64,000 nt of DNA from Salipiger marinus. Its GTDB lineage: Bacteria > Pseudomonadota > Alphaproteobacteria > Rhodobacterales > Rhodobacteraceae. The notes under the pieces are model-generated. The model saw only the letters and a list, made by a program, of their open reading frames with translations, was not told the origin of the DNA and did no database searches. Numbering within the stretch: the stretch's first letter is position 1; each line of letters starts with the position of its first letter. The stretch covers positions 248,001-312,000 of the forward strand of contig NZ_FNEJ01000003.1 of NCBI RefSeq assembly GCF_900100085.1, written 5' to 3'. Of the stretch, positions 1 through 7,215 are shown in pieces. The position numbers and the translations under genes were made by a program.

Positions 1-273
1 ATAGGATTCGATCGCCGCCACATCGGCCCCGGGCAGACCCCTGGCGAAACACTCCGCCGCCTCGCGGTTGGTGCCCGCGATGATCGGGCTGTCGGGCAGG
101 AACCGGCCCGCCACCAGATCGAACCGCGCCGCCTCGGCCATGGCGGCCATCACCTGCGCATCGCCCTGCGACAGCTCGCGCAGCGCGCGCAGCGACCACG
201 CGTTCCATGTGCGGCCAAAATCGAACAGCGTGCCGTCCTTGTCGAACAGCACCGCCGCGATGGCTGGGGTCAT
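1..273 (-). CDS. HAD-superfamily hydrolase, phosphoglycolate phosphatase-like (3' end missing)
   Basis: Only the first 91 codons are present; the gene runs off the left edge of the window. The N-terminus carries the HAD motif I sequence FDKDGTLFDF near residues 10-19, where the first Asp is the nucleophile and the second the acid/base residue. This predicts a Mg-dependent phosphatase of the Gph/phosphoglycolate phosphatase type. The substrate cannot be fixed from the fragment. The start ATG at 271-273 overlaps the TGA stop of the upstream DUF3572 gene (ATGA), so the two are probably co-translated. Confidence 0.85.
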   Translation of the reverse strand, partial: MTPAIAAVLFDKDGTLFDFGRTWNAWSLRALRELSQGDAQVMAAMAEAARFDLVAGRFLPDSPIIAGTNREAAECFARGLPGADVAAIESY

Positions 274-554
274 GTCCAGTGCACCTCGCCGCCGCCGGGC
301 AGTGCCTGCCGCGCGCGGAAGGGCATGTCGGGCGGCAGATCCTGCGCGGCGCAGAACTGCCGCACCCACGCATCGTTCATCAGCAGGAAATCCAGCACCG
401 CGCCCTGAAAGGCCGGATCGCCCAGACCCTCGCGGAAATCCTGCTCGGAGGCGCCGGTGGATCCCAGAAAGACCGGCAGCAGCTCGTCCTCCCCGGCCAG
501 CCACGCCACGGCCTGAAGCCCGATCAGTTCGGCCTGTTCCTGCAAAAGCGACAT
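270..554 (-). CDS. DUF3572 family protein
   Basis: A 94-residue cytoplasmic protein beginning MSLLQEQAELIGLQ. It matches what I know of DUF3572, a small alphaproteobacterial family of unknown function, usually about 90 residues. It is mostly alpha-helical in appearance and has no signal peptide or membrane segment. An in-frame ATG lies six codons upstream, but the start at 554 gives the normal family length. Its stop overlaps the start of the HAD phosphatase. It is divergent from the PleD-like gene across about 120 bp that includes an AT-rich stretch near 575-600 likely to hold promoters. Confidence 0.75.
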   Translation of the reverse strand: MSLLQEQAELIGLQAVAWLAGEDELLPVFLGSTGASEQDFREGLGDPAFQGAVLDFLLMNDAWVRQFCAAQDLPPDMPFRARQALPGGGEVHWT

Positions 555-673
555 GGGCCGGAGACTCCGCAACCGTTTCTTAACCAGTTTTTATAAAGAC
601 TGAGCGGGACGCCGGATGCAAGCCCGGACCACCCGGTCCCGCATCGCGGCGCCGCTCGCCTTGGACAGCTGCA

Positions 674-2098
674 ATGACCGGACGAATCCTGATCGCCGAT
701 GGCGTGCCGACCAATCGTATCGTGCTGCGGGTGAAACTCACCTCGGCCTTCTACGACGTGCAGCAGGCAAGCAGCGGCGCCGAAGCGCTGGCCCTGATCC
801 GGCAGGAGCGGCCCGATCTGGTGATCGCCTCCGCCGACCTGCCCGACATGGAGGCAGAGGCGTTCTGCAGCGCCCTGCAGGCCAGCGCCGGTCTGGCCGA
901 CATGCCGCTGATCCTGCTGCAGCGGCAGACCGATCCGCAGGCCCGCATGGCCGCCCTCGCCGCCGGGGCGGAGGACGTGCTGGGGCCGCAGGCCGATGAC
1001 AGCGTGCTGCTGGCCCGGCTGCGCAGCCTGCTGCGCGACGCCCATGCCGAGGACGAACTGCGCCTGCGCGAAGACACCCGCCGCGCGCTGGGTCTGGCCG
1101 AGGCGCCGCGCGCCTTCGAGACGCCGCCGCAGGTGGTGATCGTGCCGATGGGGCCGCTGCGCGGGCTGGCGGAGGCGGCCTGCCGCCTGCGCACCCGGCT
1201 GGGGGCGGTGGTCCGGGTGCTGCGCCCCGCCGACATCCGCACCGGCCTGACCGGCCAGCCCGATGTGGTGGTCATCGCCGACAGCGGCGGCGCAGGCGAC
1301 GGGCTGGGGCTGCTGGCGCAGTTGCGCGCCAGCCCCGGCTTCCGGCATCTGGGCCTTGTCTATGTCGCAGCACCCGAGGCGCGGCATCTGGCCGCCAGCG
1401 CGCTGGATCTGGGCGCCAATGACATTCTGGCCGACGGGCTCGACCCCGAGGAACTGGCGGTGCGCCTGCCCCGGCAGGTGGCGCGCAAGCGCACCGCCGA
1501 ACGGCTGCGCGCCGACATGCGCGACGGGCTGCGCGCGGCGGTGACCGATCCGCTGACCGGGCTCTACAACCGCCGCTATGCCCTGCCGCATCTGGCCCGG
1601 CTCGAGGAACGCGCGGTGCAGACCCGCCGCCCCTATGCGCTGCTGCTGGCCGATCTCGACCATTTCAAACAGGTGAATGACAGCTACGGCCATGCCGCAG
1701 GCGATCAGGTGCTGACCGAGGTGGCCGCGCGGCTGATGCAGAACCTGCGCGCCGCCGATCTGGTGGCCCGCATCGGCGGAGAGGAGTTTCTGATCGCCAT
1801 GCCCGATACCGGCGCCGATCAGGCGCGGCGCAGCGCCGAGCGGATCTGCGCCCTCGTCGCGGCGCAGCCGGTGGCGCTGCGGGAGGCGCCGCAGGGGGTG
1901 CGCGTCACGCTCAGCATCGGGCTCGCCCTGCGCACGCCCGAGGCCACCGAAGGCCCGGAGGCGCTGCTGCTGCAGGCGGACCGGGCGCTTTATGCCGCCA
2001 AACATGCCGGGCGCAACTGCGCCCGCATGGCGCCGCTGGCCCCGGTGCCGCCCCGGTGCAGCGGCGGCAGCGTGGCCGCAGCGGGGCGCGGGGCCTGA
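674..2098 (+). CDS. PleD-like diguanylate cyclase with two degenerate receiver domains
   Basis: A 474-residue protein with the REC-REC-GGDEF order of PleD. The GGDEF domain occupies roughly residues 290-455. It has an intact GGEEF active-site motif and an inhibitory I-site RxxD (RAAD) five residues before it, so it should make cyclic-di-GMP with product inhibition. The first receiver looks unphosphorylatable: the position of the acceptor Asp is Ser53 (context DLVIASADLP), and the usual N-terminal acidic pair is reduced to one Asp (IADG). The second receiver has Ala-Asp in the corresponding place (VVVIADSG). No sensor kinase is adjacent. Activation may therefore be phosphorylation-independent. 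Confidence 0.88.
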   Translation: MTGRILIADGVPTNRIVLRVKLTSAFYDVQQASSGAEALALIRQERPDLVIASADLPDMEAEAFCSALQASAGLADMPLILLQRQTDPQARMAALAAGAEDVLGPQADDSVLLARLRSLLRDAHAEDELRLREDTRRALGLAEAPRAFETPPQVVIVPMGPLRGLAEAACRLRTRLGAVVRVLRPADIRTGLTGQPDVVVIADSGGAGDGLGLLAQLRASPGFRHLGLVYVAAPEARHLAASALDLGANDILADGLDPEELAVRLPRQVARKRTAERLRADMRDGLRAAVTDPLTGLYNRRYALPHLARLEERAVQTRRPYALLLADLDHFKQVNDSYGHAAGDQVLTEVAARLMQNLRAADLVARIGGEEFLIAMPDTGADQARRSAERICALVAAQPVALREAPQGVRVTLSIGLALRTPEATEGPEALLLQADRALYAAKHAGRNCARMAPLAPVPPRCSGGSVAAAGRGA

Positions 2099-2156
2099 CC
2101 CGCGACCCCGTGTCCCGGGCGCCGCGTCCGAAGGCGCGGCGCAACCGCTCCCTCCG

Positions 2157-2654
2157 TCACTTCCGCGCCTTCTCGATGCGGCGGATCAGCCGGTCCAGAT
2201 CCTCCTGCAGCCGGTCGGCATAGGCGGCGCGGGCGGCGGGCGGCAGCCCCGCCATATACTCCGCCAGCACCTGCTGGCCCATCTGCTGGCGCGCCGCCGC
2301 CCGCCCGTCCTGCGCCGCCAGCGCCGCCTCGAACCCGGCGCGGTCAAAGGGCTCGCGCCGCAGAAGATCCAGCGCCTGCCGGTAATCCGCAAAGGGTGGC
2401 GGACGCTCGTCCCGGCCCCGCTCGAACCGCGCGCGCAGCTGCCCCCCCAGTTCGCGCCGCTGCTCCGGCGTGAAGGCGCGGGTATAGGGCGTGACAAAAT
2501 CGCGCCCGCGCGGCGGCTCGAACCGCTCGGGGCCATGCCGCCACAGCCCCCCCGCCACGATCCCCGCCACCGCGAGGTTCAGCGCCAGCGAGCCCAGCAG
2601 CAGCCCACGCATCCAGAGCGGCGTTCGCGTCTTTTTCTCGGATTCCGCCATCAT
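2157..2654 (-). CDS. Periplasmic heavy-metal-sensor-like (CpxP/Metal_resist-like) membrane-anchored protein
   Basis: A 165-residue protein starting MMAESEKKTRTPLW. It has one transmembrane segment at about residues 17-38, then a charged helical periplasmic domain containing RAFTPEQRRELGGQLRARF. This pattern is typical of the periplasmic heavy metal sensor/Metal_resist (CpxP-like) group, which bind metals or misfolded proteins and modulate extracytoplasmic signalling. The chosen ATG at 2652-2654 overlaps the stop of the upstream anti-sigma-like gene (TGATG); the next codon is also ATG. It is the third gene of a sigma operon, so it may act as a co-sensor. No metal-binding Cys or His cluster is visible. 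Confidence 0.75.
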   Translation of the reverse strand: MMAESEKKTRTPLWMRGLLLGSLALNLAVAGIVAGGLWRHGPERFEPPRGRDFVTPYTRAFTPEQRRELGGQLRARFERGRDERPPPFADYRQALDLLRREPFDRAGFEAALAAQDGRAAARQQMGQQVLAEYMAGLPPAARAAYADRLQEDLDRLIRRIEKARK

Positions 2655-3031
2655 CACAGCCCCAGCATCGCGTAATCGAACCCGCTGGCCGGATCGAGCC
2701 CGGACAGCCCCTGCTCCTGCGTGGCCGTGGCCACCCAGTCCACCGCCGCCTCGGGGGCTGCGGCGCCGATCCAGAGGCCCATGGCACAGGCGGCGGTCAG
2801 CCCCGCCAGCGCGGGCCAGCCGCCCATGGCGCGCAGCCGTGCCAGCAGCCGTCCGGGCCCGCGGCTCTGCCGGGCAGGCGCGGCGGGGGCCGCGCGCGGC
2901 GCGGGCTGGCTTTCCAGCGCCAGCGCCTCCATCCGGGCCATGAACTCGCCCGAGGGCAGCGGTGCGGCCTCGCGGCCCGCCGCGAACCATGGCGCCAGCG
3001 CGCCCTCCTCGTTGCTTGGCCTGTCAGTCAT
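2654..3031 (-). CDS. Putative membrane anti-sigma factor
   Basis: A 125-residue protein with a single transmembrane segment at about residues 70-88. The N-terminal part is cytoplasmic (MTDRPSNEEGALAPWFAAG and an Ala/Pro-rich linker); a short periplasmic tail ends in AMLGL. Its position directly after an ECF sigma gene, with an 8-bp overlap, and its topology suggest an anti-sigma factor. No HxxxCxxC zinc motif (ZAS domain) is present, so this is inferred from context rather than homology. A second in-frame ATG two codons upstream is possible. Confidence 0.6.
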   Translation of the reverse strand: MTDRPSNEEGALAPWFAAGREAAPLPSGEFMARMEALALESQPAPRAAPAAPARQSRGPGRLLARLRAMGGWPALAGLTAACAMGLWIGAAAPEAAVDWVATATQEQGLSGLDPASGFDYAMLGL

Positions 3032-3617
3032 CCTCATACCCCAGATCCGCGCGCCGGGGCGCCAGCAGCCCCTCCAGCGCCTTGCGTCCGCGCGCGGTCA
3101 GACTTTCCACCGCACGCACCCCAATGTCCATGATCGCGGCGATTTCGGGGTTGGTCAGCCCCTCCAGATGCCGCAGCACCACCGCCTGTTTCTGCCGGTC
3201 GGGCAGCGCCGCCAGCGCCCCCTCCAGCGCCTCGGCCCGCGACCGCTCCTGCAGCCGCGCGGCGGCAGAGGGCGCGGGATCGGCAGGTTCCGCCACATCC
3301 TCCAGCGCGGCAAAGCCGCCGCGCCTGCGCCGCATCCGGTCGATGCAGAGGTTCGACACCACCTTGTAAAGCCATGTCGACACCTTGGCCTCGCCCTCGC
3401 GCCAGCCCGGCGCCGCCCGCCACAGCCGCAGCAGCGCCTCCTGCGCCACATCCTCCGCCTCGGCCCGGTCGCGCAGCATCCGGAAGGCATGGCCAAAGGC
3501 CAGCGGCCCCAGCCGGGCGGTCAGCGCCCGCGCCGCCCCGGGGGCGCCTGCGGCATAGGCCGCCAGCAGCTGCTCGTCGCTTGTGTCGGTCATCGCGTCG
3601 TAGGGCATCCGGTCCAT
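3024..3617 (-). CDS. ECF-type RNA polymerase sigma factor
   Basis: A 197-residue sigma-70 family ECF factor. Region 2 contains AEDVAQEALLRLWRAAPGW and ends in the basic CIDRMRRRRGG stretch. Region 4 contains LPDRQKQAVVLRHLEGLTNPE and a helix-turn-helix (IMDIGVRAVESLTARGRKAL) for -35 recognition. The spacer between them is short, as in ECF factors. It heads an operon with an anti-sigma-like and a metal-sensor-like gene, so it probably answers an envelope or metal signal. Three in-frame ATGs exist (3617, 3608, 3593); the true start is uncertain because none has a strong ribosome site. Confidence 0.92.
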   Translation of the reverse strand: MDRMPYDAMTDTSDEQLLAAYAAGAPGAARALTARLGPLAFGHAFRMLRDRAEAEDVAQEALLRLWRAAPGWREGEAKVSTWLYKVVSNLCIDRMRRRRGGFAALEDVAEPADPAPSAAARLQERSRAEALEGALAALPDRQKQAVVLRHLEGLTNPEIAAIMDIGVRAVESLTARGRKALEGLLAPRRADLGYEDD

Positions 3618-3658
3618 GTCCCCGCGCTAGCCCGATGCCGGGCCCCGCGCAATCCTCC

Positions 3659-3694
3659 GCTGTCCCCGGGATCCGCAGGGATCCCGGGGACAGC
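3659..3694 (-). terminator. Perfect 16-bp inverted repeat between EF-hand gene and sigma gene
   Basis: The arms GCTGTCCCCGGGATCC (3659-3674) and its exact complement (3679-3694) are separated by the four bases GCAG. The element starts 7 bp after the EF-hand stop and ends about 42 bp before the sigma gene start, both genes being on the minus strand. It is most simply a terminator for the EF-hand gene, but there is no T-run, so it could also be an attenuator or operator for the sigma operon. Confidence 0.6.
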
Positions 3695-3701
3695 GATCAG
3701 C

Positions 3702-4280
3702 TCAGCGGTCCCAGCGCTCGCCACCGGGGCGCTTGCCATGCTCGCGCCCGTGCTCGTGCCAGCCGCCGCGCGGGCCATCGCCGCGCGGGCCGTCGCCGTC
3801 GCGGTCGCGCATCGCGCGGGCGGCGGCCAGTTCCTCGCCGGTCACGGTGCCGTCGCTATCGGCATCCAGACGCTCGAACATCCCCGCCGGGCCGCGCGCC
3901 TGCAGTTCCTCAAGGCTCAGCGATCCGTCCTTGTCGGCATCGAGCCGGTCCAGCATCCGCTGCTGGCGCATCCGCAGGCGCATCGCCTCGTGCTCTGCCT
4001 GCCGCGCCTCCTCGAAGGCGGTCAGTTCGGCGCCCTCCAGCGTGCCGCTGCCATCCGCATCAGCGGCGGCAAAGGCCGCGGCGGGGCCTGCGGCCTCCAT
4101 CTCGGCGCGTGTCACCTGCCCGTCGCCATCCGCATCGATCATGCGGAACATCATCGGCGCGGGCGCCGGGCCTGCGTCGCGCGGGCCTTCGGAGCGGTCC
4201 CCCGGAAAGGCGGCGGCAAGGCTCGCCGACCCCATCACAAGGATGGCGGCGCCGGTCAGAAAGCGGGTCATGTGGGTCAT
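3702..4280 (-). CDS. Secreted EF-hand calcium-binding protein
   Basis: A 192-residue exported protein. The signal peptide is about residues 1-24 (TRFLTGAAILVMGSASLAAAF). It has four EF-hand loops with the Dx[DN]xDG pattern: DADGDGQVTRAE, DADGSGTLEGAE, DADKDGSLSLEE and DADSDGTVTGEE. The C-terminus is rich in Asp, Gly and His (DRDGDGPRGDG...), possibly a further metal-binding tail. The start at 4280 is preceded by an AGGAG site. It lies immediately upstream of the ECF sigma operon on the same strand. Periplasmic Ca binding is well supported; a link to sigma signalling is inference. Confidence 0.85.
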   Translation of the reverse strand: MTHMTRFLTGAAILVMGSASLAAAFPGDRSEGPRDAGPAPAPMMFRMIDADGDGQVTRAEMEAAGPAAAFAAADADGSGTLEGAELTAFEEARQAEHEAMRLRMRQQRMLDRLDADKDGSLSLEELQARGPAGMFERLDADSDGTVTGEELAAARAMRDRDGDGPRGDGPRGGWHEHGREHGKRPGGERWDR

Positions 4281-4501
4281 GCTGCGAACTCCTGTCTGTC
4301 GCGTCATCTCGGCGGGTCTTGCCGCGTCGATCTGGACATGACACGCGCCGCCCCGGCGCTTCCGTCGCGGCCCTGCGCAGAAAATCCGGCGCCTGCCGCC
4401 GCGGGGCGGGTTTGCGACATCCCGACGCAAGGTCATCGTGCCCCCTTTCATCCGGACCGCTCCTGCCCCATTTTCAGGACATTCGCGCCCGAGGAACATC
4501 C

Positions 4502-4942
4502 ATGTCCGATCTGTCCGACACATCTCTGCACGACGGAGCGGAATCCGCTTCCGTTGCCGCCTCCACCTCCCCCGCCGCCGAGCGGGACACATGGCCCGCC
4601 GTCTGGCGGGGCTACCGGGGACGCTGTCCCAAATGCGGGTCCGGCCCGGTGCTGCGCGGCTATCTCAAGGTGCGCGACCATTGCCCGGTCTGCCGCGAGG
4701 AACTGCACCATCACCGTGCCGATGACGGCCCCGCGTACCTCACCATCCTCATCGTGGGCCATATCATGGCCCCCGGCCTGCTCTGGGTCTTCACCACATG
4801 GCGGCCAGAGCCGCTGATCCTGATGACGATCTTCCTTGTTGGCTGCATCGGTCTCTCCCTCTATCTTCTGCCAAGGCTGAAGGGGGCGATCGTGGGCTTT
4901 CAATGGGCGCGCGGGATGCACGGATTCGCCGCGCCCCGCTGA
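4502..4942 (+). CDS. DUF983 family membrane protein
   Basis: A 146-residue protein. Residues about 35-65 hold a rubredoxin-like zinc ribbon (CPKCGSGPVLRGYLKVRDHC then PVC). Two hydrophobic segments follow (LTILIVGHIMAPGLLWVF and ILMTIFLVGCIGLSLYLL). This layout defines DUF983, a conserved alphaproteobacterial inner-membrane family of unknown function. The start at 4502 follows a GAGGAA ribosome site. The NUDIX gene follows 50 bp downstream on the same strand. Confidence 0.88.
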   Translation: MSDLSDTSLHDGAESASVAASTSPAAERDTWPAVWRGYRGRCPKCGSGPVLRGYLKVRDHCPVCREELHHHRADDGPAYLTILIVGHIMAPGLLWVFTTWRPEPLILMTIFLVGCIGLSLYLLPRLKGAIVGFQWARGMHGFAAPR

Positions 4943-4992
4943 ACGGCCTCCTTGCCGGGGCCTGCGGGCCGGGCCGAAGGAGGGAAAAGACC

Positions 4993-5688
4993 ATGGTGCT
5001 TGACAAGACCGGCCTGCGCGACGCGGCCACCGTGATCGTGCTGCGCGACCGGGACACCCGCCCGCGCGTGCTGATGGGGCAGCGCGGCGCCAAGGCGGCC
5101 TTCATGCCCAACAAGTTCGTCTTTCCGGGCGGTGCCGTGGATGCCGAGGATGCCGAGGTGCCGCTGGCCCGCCCGCTGCCGCCGCTCTGCGCCGCGCGCC
5201 TGACTGAAAACGCCCCCGAAGGCATCGCCCATGCGCTGGCCGTGGCCGCCGTGCGCGAGCTTTGGGAAGAAACCGGCCTCGTGCTGGGCAGGTCGGGCAC
5301 ATGGACGGACCCGCCGCCCCCCTGCTGGCGCCGATTTGCCGCCACCGGCCATCTGCCCGATGCCTCGGCGCTGCAGTTCGTCTTCCGCGCCATCACCCCG
5401 CCGGGCCGCCCGCGCCGCTTTGACGCGCGGTTCTTCCTGCTGGAGGCCGAAGAGCTTGCCTCGGATCCCGATGATTTCTCGGCGGCCTGCGACGAGCTTT
5501 CGCATCTGCACTGGATCGCGCTTGACGAGGTGCGGCGTCTGGATCTGCCCTTCATCACCGAGGTGGTGCTGGGCGAAATCGCCGCCCGCGCGCAGGATGC
5601 AAGCCCGCCCGCCTCGGTGCCGTTTTTCCGCAATGATGACGAACAGAGCCTGTTCCTGCGGCTTTACGGCGCGCCGCAGCCGGACTGA
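4993..5688 (+). CDS. NUDIX hydrolase (NUDT19-like, split Nudix box)
   Basis: A 231-residue protein. The Nudix residues are VFPGGAVDAED near residue 40 and RELWEETGLVL near residue 90. About 35 residues separate the glycine part from the REUXEE part, a split box like that of the NUDT7/NUDT19 CoA-diphosphatase group. It should hydrolyse a nucleoside-diphosphate-linked substrate using Mg; CoA or ADP-sugar are guesses. The start at 4993 is preceded by an excellent AAGGAGG site. It converges with the small membrane gene at 5696 with only 7 bp between stops. Confidence 0.85.
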   Translation: MVLDKTGLRDAATVIVLRDRDTRPRVLMGQRGAKAAFMPNKFVFPGGAVDAEDAEVPLARPLPPLCAARLTENAPEGIAHALAVAAVRELWEETGLVLGRSGTWTDPPPPCWRRFAATGHLPDASALQFVFRAITPPGRPRRFDARFFLLEAEELASDPDDFSAACDELSHLHWIALDEVRRLDLPFITEVVLGEIAARAQDASPPASVPFFRNDDEQSLFLRLYGAPQPD

Positions 5689-5695
5689 GGCCGGA

Positions 5696-6088
5696 TCAGA
5701 CCAGCCCGCGCCAGCGCAGCAGCGCGATCAGAAGAGCGGTCAGGATCAGGATATTGGCCATGATCGCGCCAAGGATGCCCAGCCACAGCCCGCGGCGGCG
5801 GTCGGCGCGGTCGATGGTTTTCAGATGTGCGGCGACGCGGTTGCTGGCGGCAGAAAGCGCCGCCGCGTCGATCTGGCGGAACAGCTTCGGCGGCCCCATC
5901 AGCCGGGTCGCGGCCACCACCTGCGCCAGATCGGCGCGCAGCGGGCGCGGCAGATGACGGGAGGCGGCGCGCGCCCTGCTGGCAAAGCTGCCACGACGCA
6001 GGCCAAGATGCTGGTCGAGATGCTGGTCGAACAGCGCCTGCAGACGGGCGGTTTCGGCAAAGACGGGGGGCTCGGTGACACTGCTCAT
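5696..6088 (-). CDS. Hypothetical tail-anchored membrane protein
   Basis: A 130-residue protein I do not recognise. The N-terminal two thirds is basic and helical (residues about 30-95, containing SRHLPRPLRADLAQVV and RLMGPPKLFRQID). A single C-terminal transmembrane helix (LGILGAIMANILILTALLIA) is followed by a short basic end, suggesting tail anchoring in the inner membrane. An alternative ATG at 6106 would add six residues. Neither start has a clear ribosome site. The gene begins just beside the 25-bp tandem repeat at 6115-6255. Confidence 0.6.
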   Translation of the reverse strand: MSSVTEPPVFAETARLQALFDQHLDQHLGLRRGSFASRARAASRHLPRPLRADLAQVVAATRLMGPPKLFRQIDAAALSAASNRVAAHLKTIDRADRRRGLWLGILGAIMANILILTALLIALLRWRGLV

Positions 6089-6114
6089 GCGCGCAGGTTC
6101 CGGCATTTTGCGTC

Positions 6115-6255
6115 GCCCCGCAAGGGGCGCGTCCTTCAAGCCCCGCAAGGGGCGCTTCCCATAAGCCCCGCAAGGGGCGCTACCCACAAGCCCCGCAAGG
6201 GGCGCTACCCACAAGCCCCGCAAGGGGCGCGAACACCAAGCGCCGCAAGGGGCGC
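6115..6255. repeat. Six-copy tandem repeat, 25-bp period, of GCAA-loop hairpins
   Basis: The 16-mer GCCCCGCAAGGGGCGC begins at 6115, 6140, 6165, 6190, 6215 and 6240, an exact 25-bp period; the last copy has one change. Each copy is a short inverted repeat GCCCC/GGGGC around the tetraloop GCAA. The 9-bp linkers vary (two are TACCCACAA). It fills the divergent gap between the gene at 5696-6088 and the esterase at 6316. The period is not a multiple of three, so it is non-coding. Confidence 0.95.
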
Positions 6256-6315
6256 CGCTCCGGCGCAGCACTTTTGCCCCTTCCCCCGCGCTGCGCCCGG
6301 TTCTAGAACGGGGCC

Positions 6316-7083
6316 ATGCTGAACCTTCTCCGCCACGGTGCCGCCACCGATGAACCGCCGCTGCTGATCATCCACGGATTGTTCGGGTCCGCCCGCAACT
6401 GGGGGGTGATCGCCAAACGCCTGTCCGACCGGCGCGAGGTCATCGCGGTGGATCTGCGCAATCACGGCGCCTCGCCATGGAAGGAAAGCCACAGCTATCC
6501 CGCCATGGCCGAGGATCTGGCCGAGGTGATCGACAGCCTTGGCGGGCGTGCCGACGTGCTGGGCCATTCCATGGGCGGCAAGGCCGCGATGGTGCTGGCG
6601 CTGACCCGGCCCGCGCTGGTCAACCGGCTGATCGTCGCCGACATCGCGCCGGTCACCTATGGCCACAGCCAGCAGCACAACATCGACGCCATGCAGGCGG
6701 TCGATCTGGGGCGCGTCGAAAAACGCTCCGACGCCGTGGCGCAGCTGGAACGGCTGGTGGAGGATCCGGCGCTGGCCAGCTTCTTCACGCAGTCGCTGGA
6801 TCTGAAGGCGCGACGCTGGATGCTCAACCTTGACGTGCTGGCGCGCGAGATGCCGACCATCCTGTCCTTCCCCGAGATCGAGGGCCGGTTCGACGGGCCC
6901 GCGCTGTTCCTGTCCGGGGCGGAGTCGGATTATGTGCTGCCCGAACACCGCGACCGGATTCGCGCGCTGTTCGGATCGGCGAAATTCGCCAAGCTGCCCG
7001 GCTGCGGGCATTGGCTGCATGCCGAAAAACCGCGCGAGTTCGAAGCCGCCGTGCGCGCCTTTCTGGACATGACCGCCGCCTGA
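6316..7083 (+). CDS. Alpha/beta-hydrolase, YbfF-like esterase
   Basis: A 255-residue single-domain alpha/beta-hydrolase. It has an oxyanion segment IHGLFGSARNWG, the nucleophile elbow GHSMGG (Ser85), the SGAESDYV acid loop and the C-terminal catalytic His in GCGHWLHAEKP. The DLRNHGASPW signature resembles E. coli YbfF, an acyl-ester/acyl-CoA thioesterase-like enzyme. No signal peptide is present, so it is cytoplasmic. Its 5' region contains the hairpin repeat array, ending about 60 bp before the ATG. The natural substrate is unknown. Confidence 0.85.
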   Translation: MLNLLRHGAATDEPPLLIIHGLFGSARNWGVIAKRLSDRREVIAVDLRNHGASPWKESHSYPAMAEDLAEVIDSLGGRADVLGHSMGGKAAMVLALTRPALVNRLIVADIAPVTYGHSQQHNIDAMQAVDLGRVEKRSDAVAQLERLVEDPALASFFTQSLDLKARRWMLNLDVLAREMPTILSFPEIEGRFDGPALFLSGAESDYVLPEHRDRIRALFGSAKFAKLPGCGHWLHAEKPREFEAAVRAFLDMTAA

Positions 7084-7215
7084 ATTCGGCTTTTCGGAAA
7101 CCGGCCATCCCTCTTTGCGAAAGAGCCGCGCCCCCTCTTGCGGGTGGGGGCGGCCTGCTTCTGTCTGCGCGGACCGGCGGAGAGCGTGATGGTCAGCGAG
7201 ACGGCACAGACAGCA

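Noticed and set aside
6115-6255. Possible CRISPR array
   Set aside because: Repeats are 16 bp with 9-bp linkers, two linkers are identical, and there are no cas genes; the period is far too short for CRISPR.
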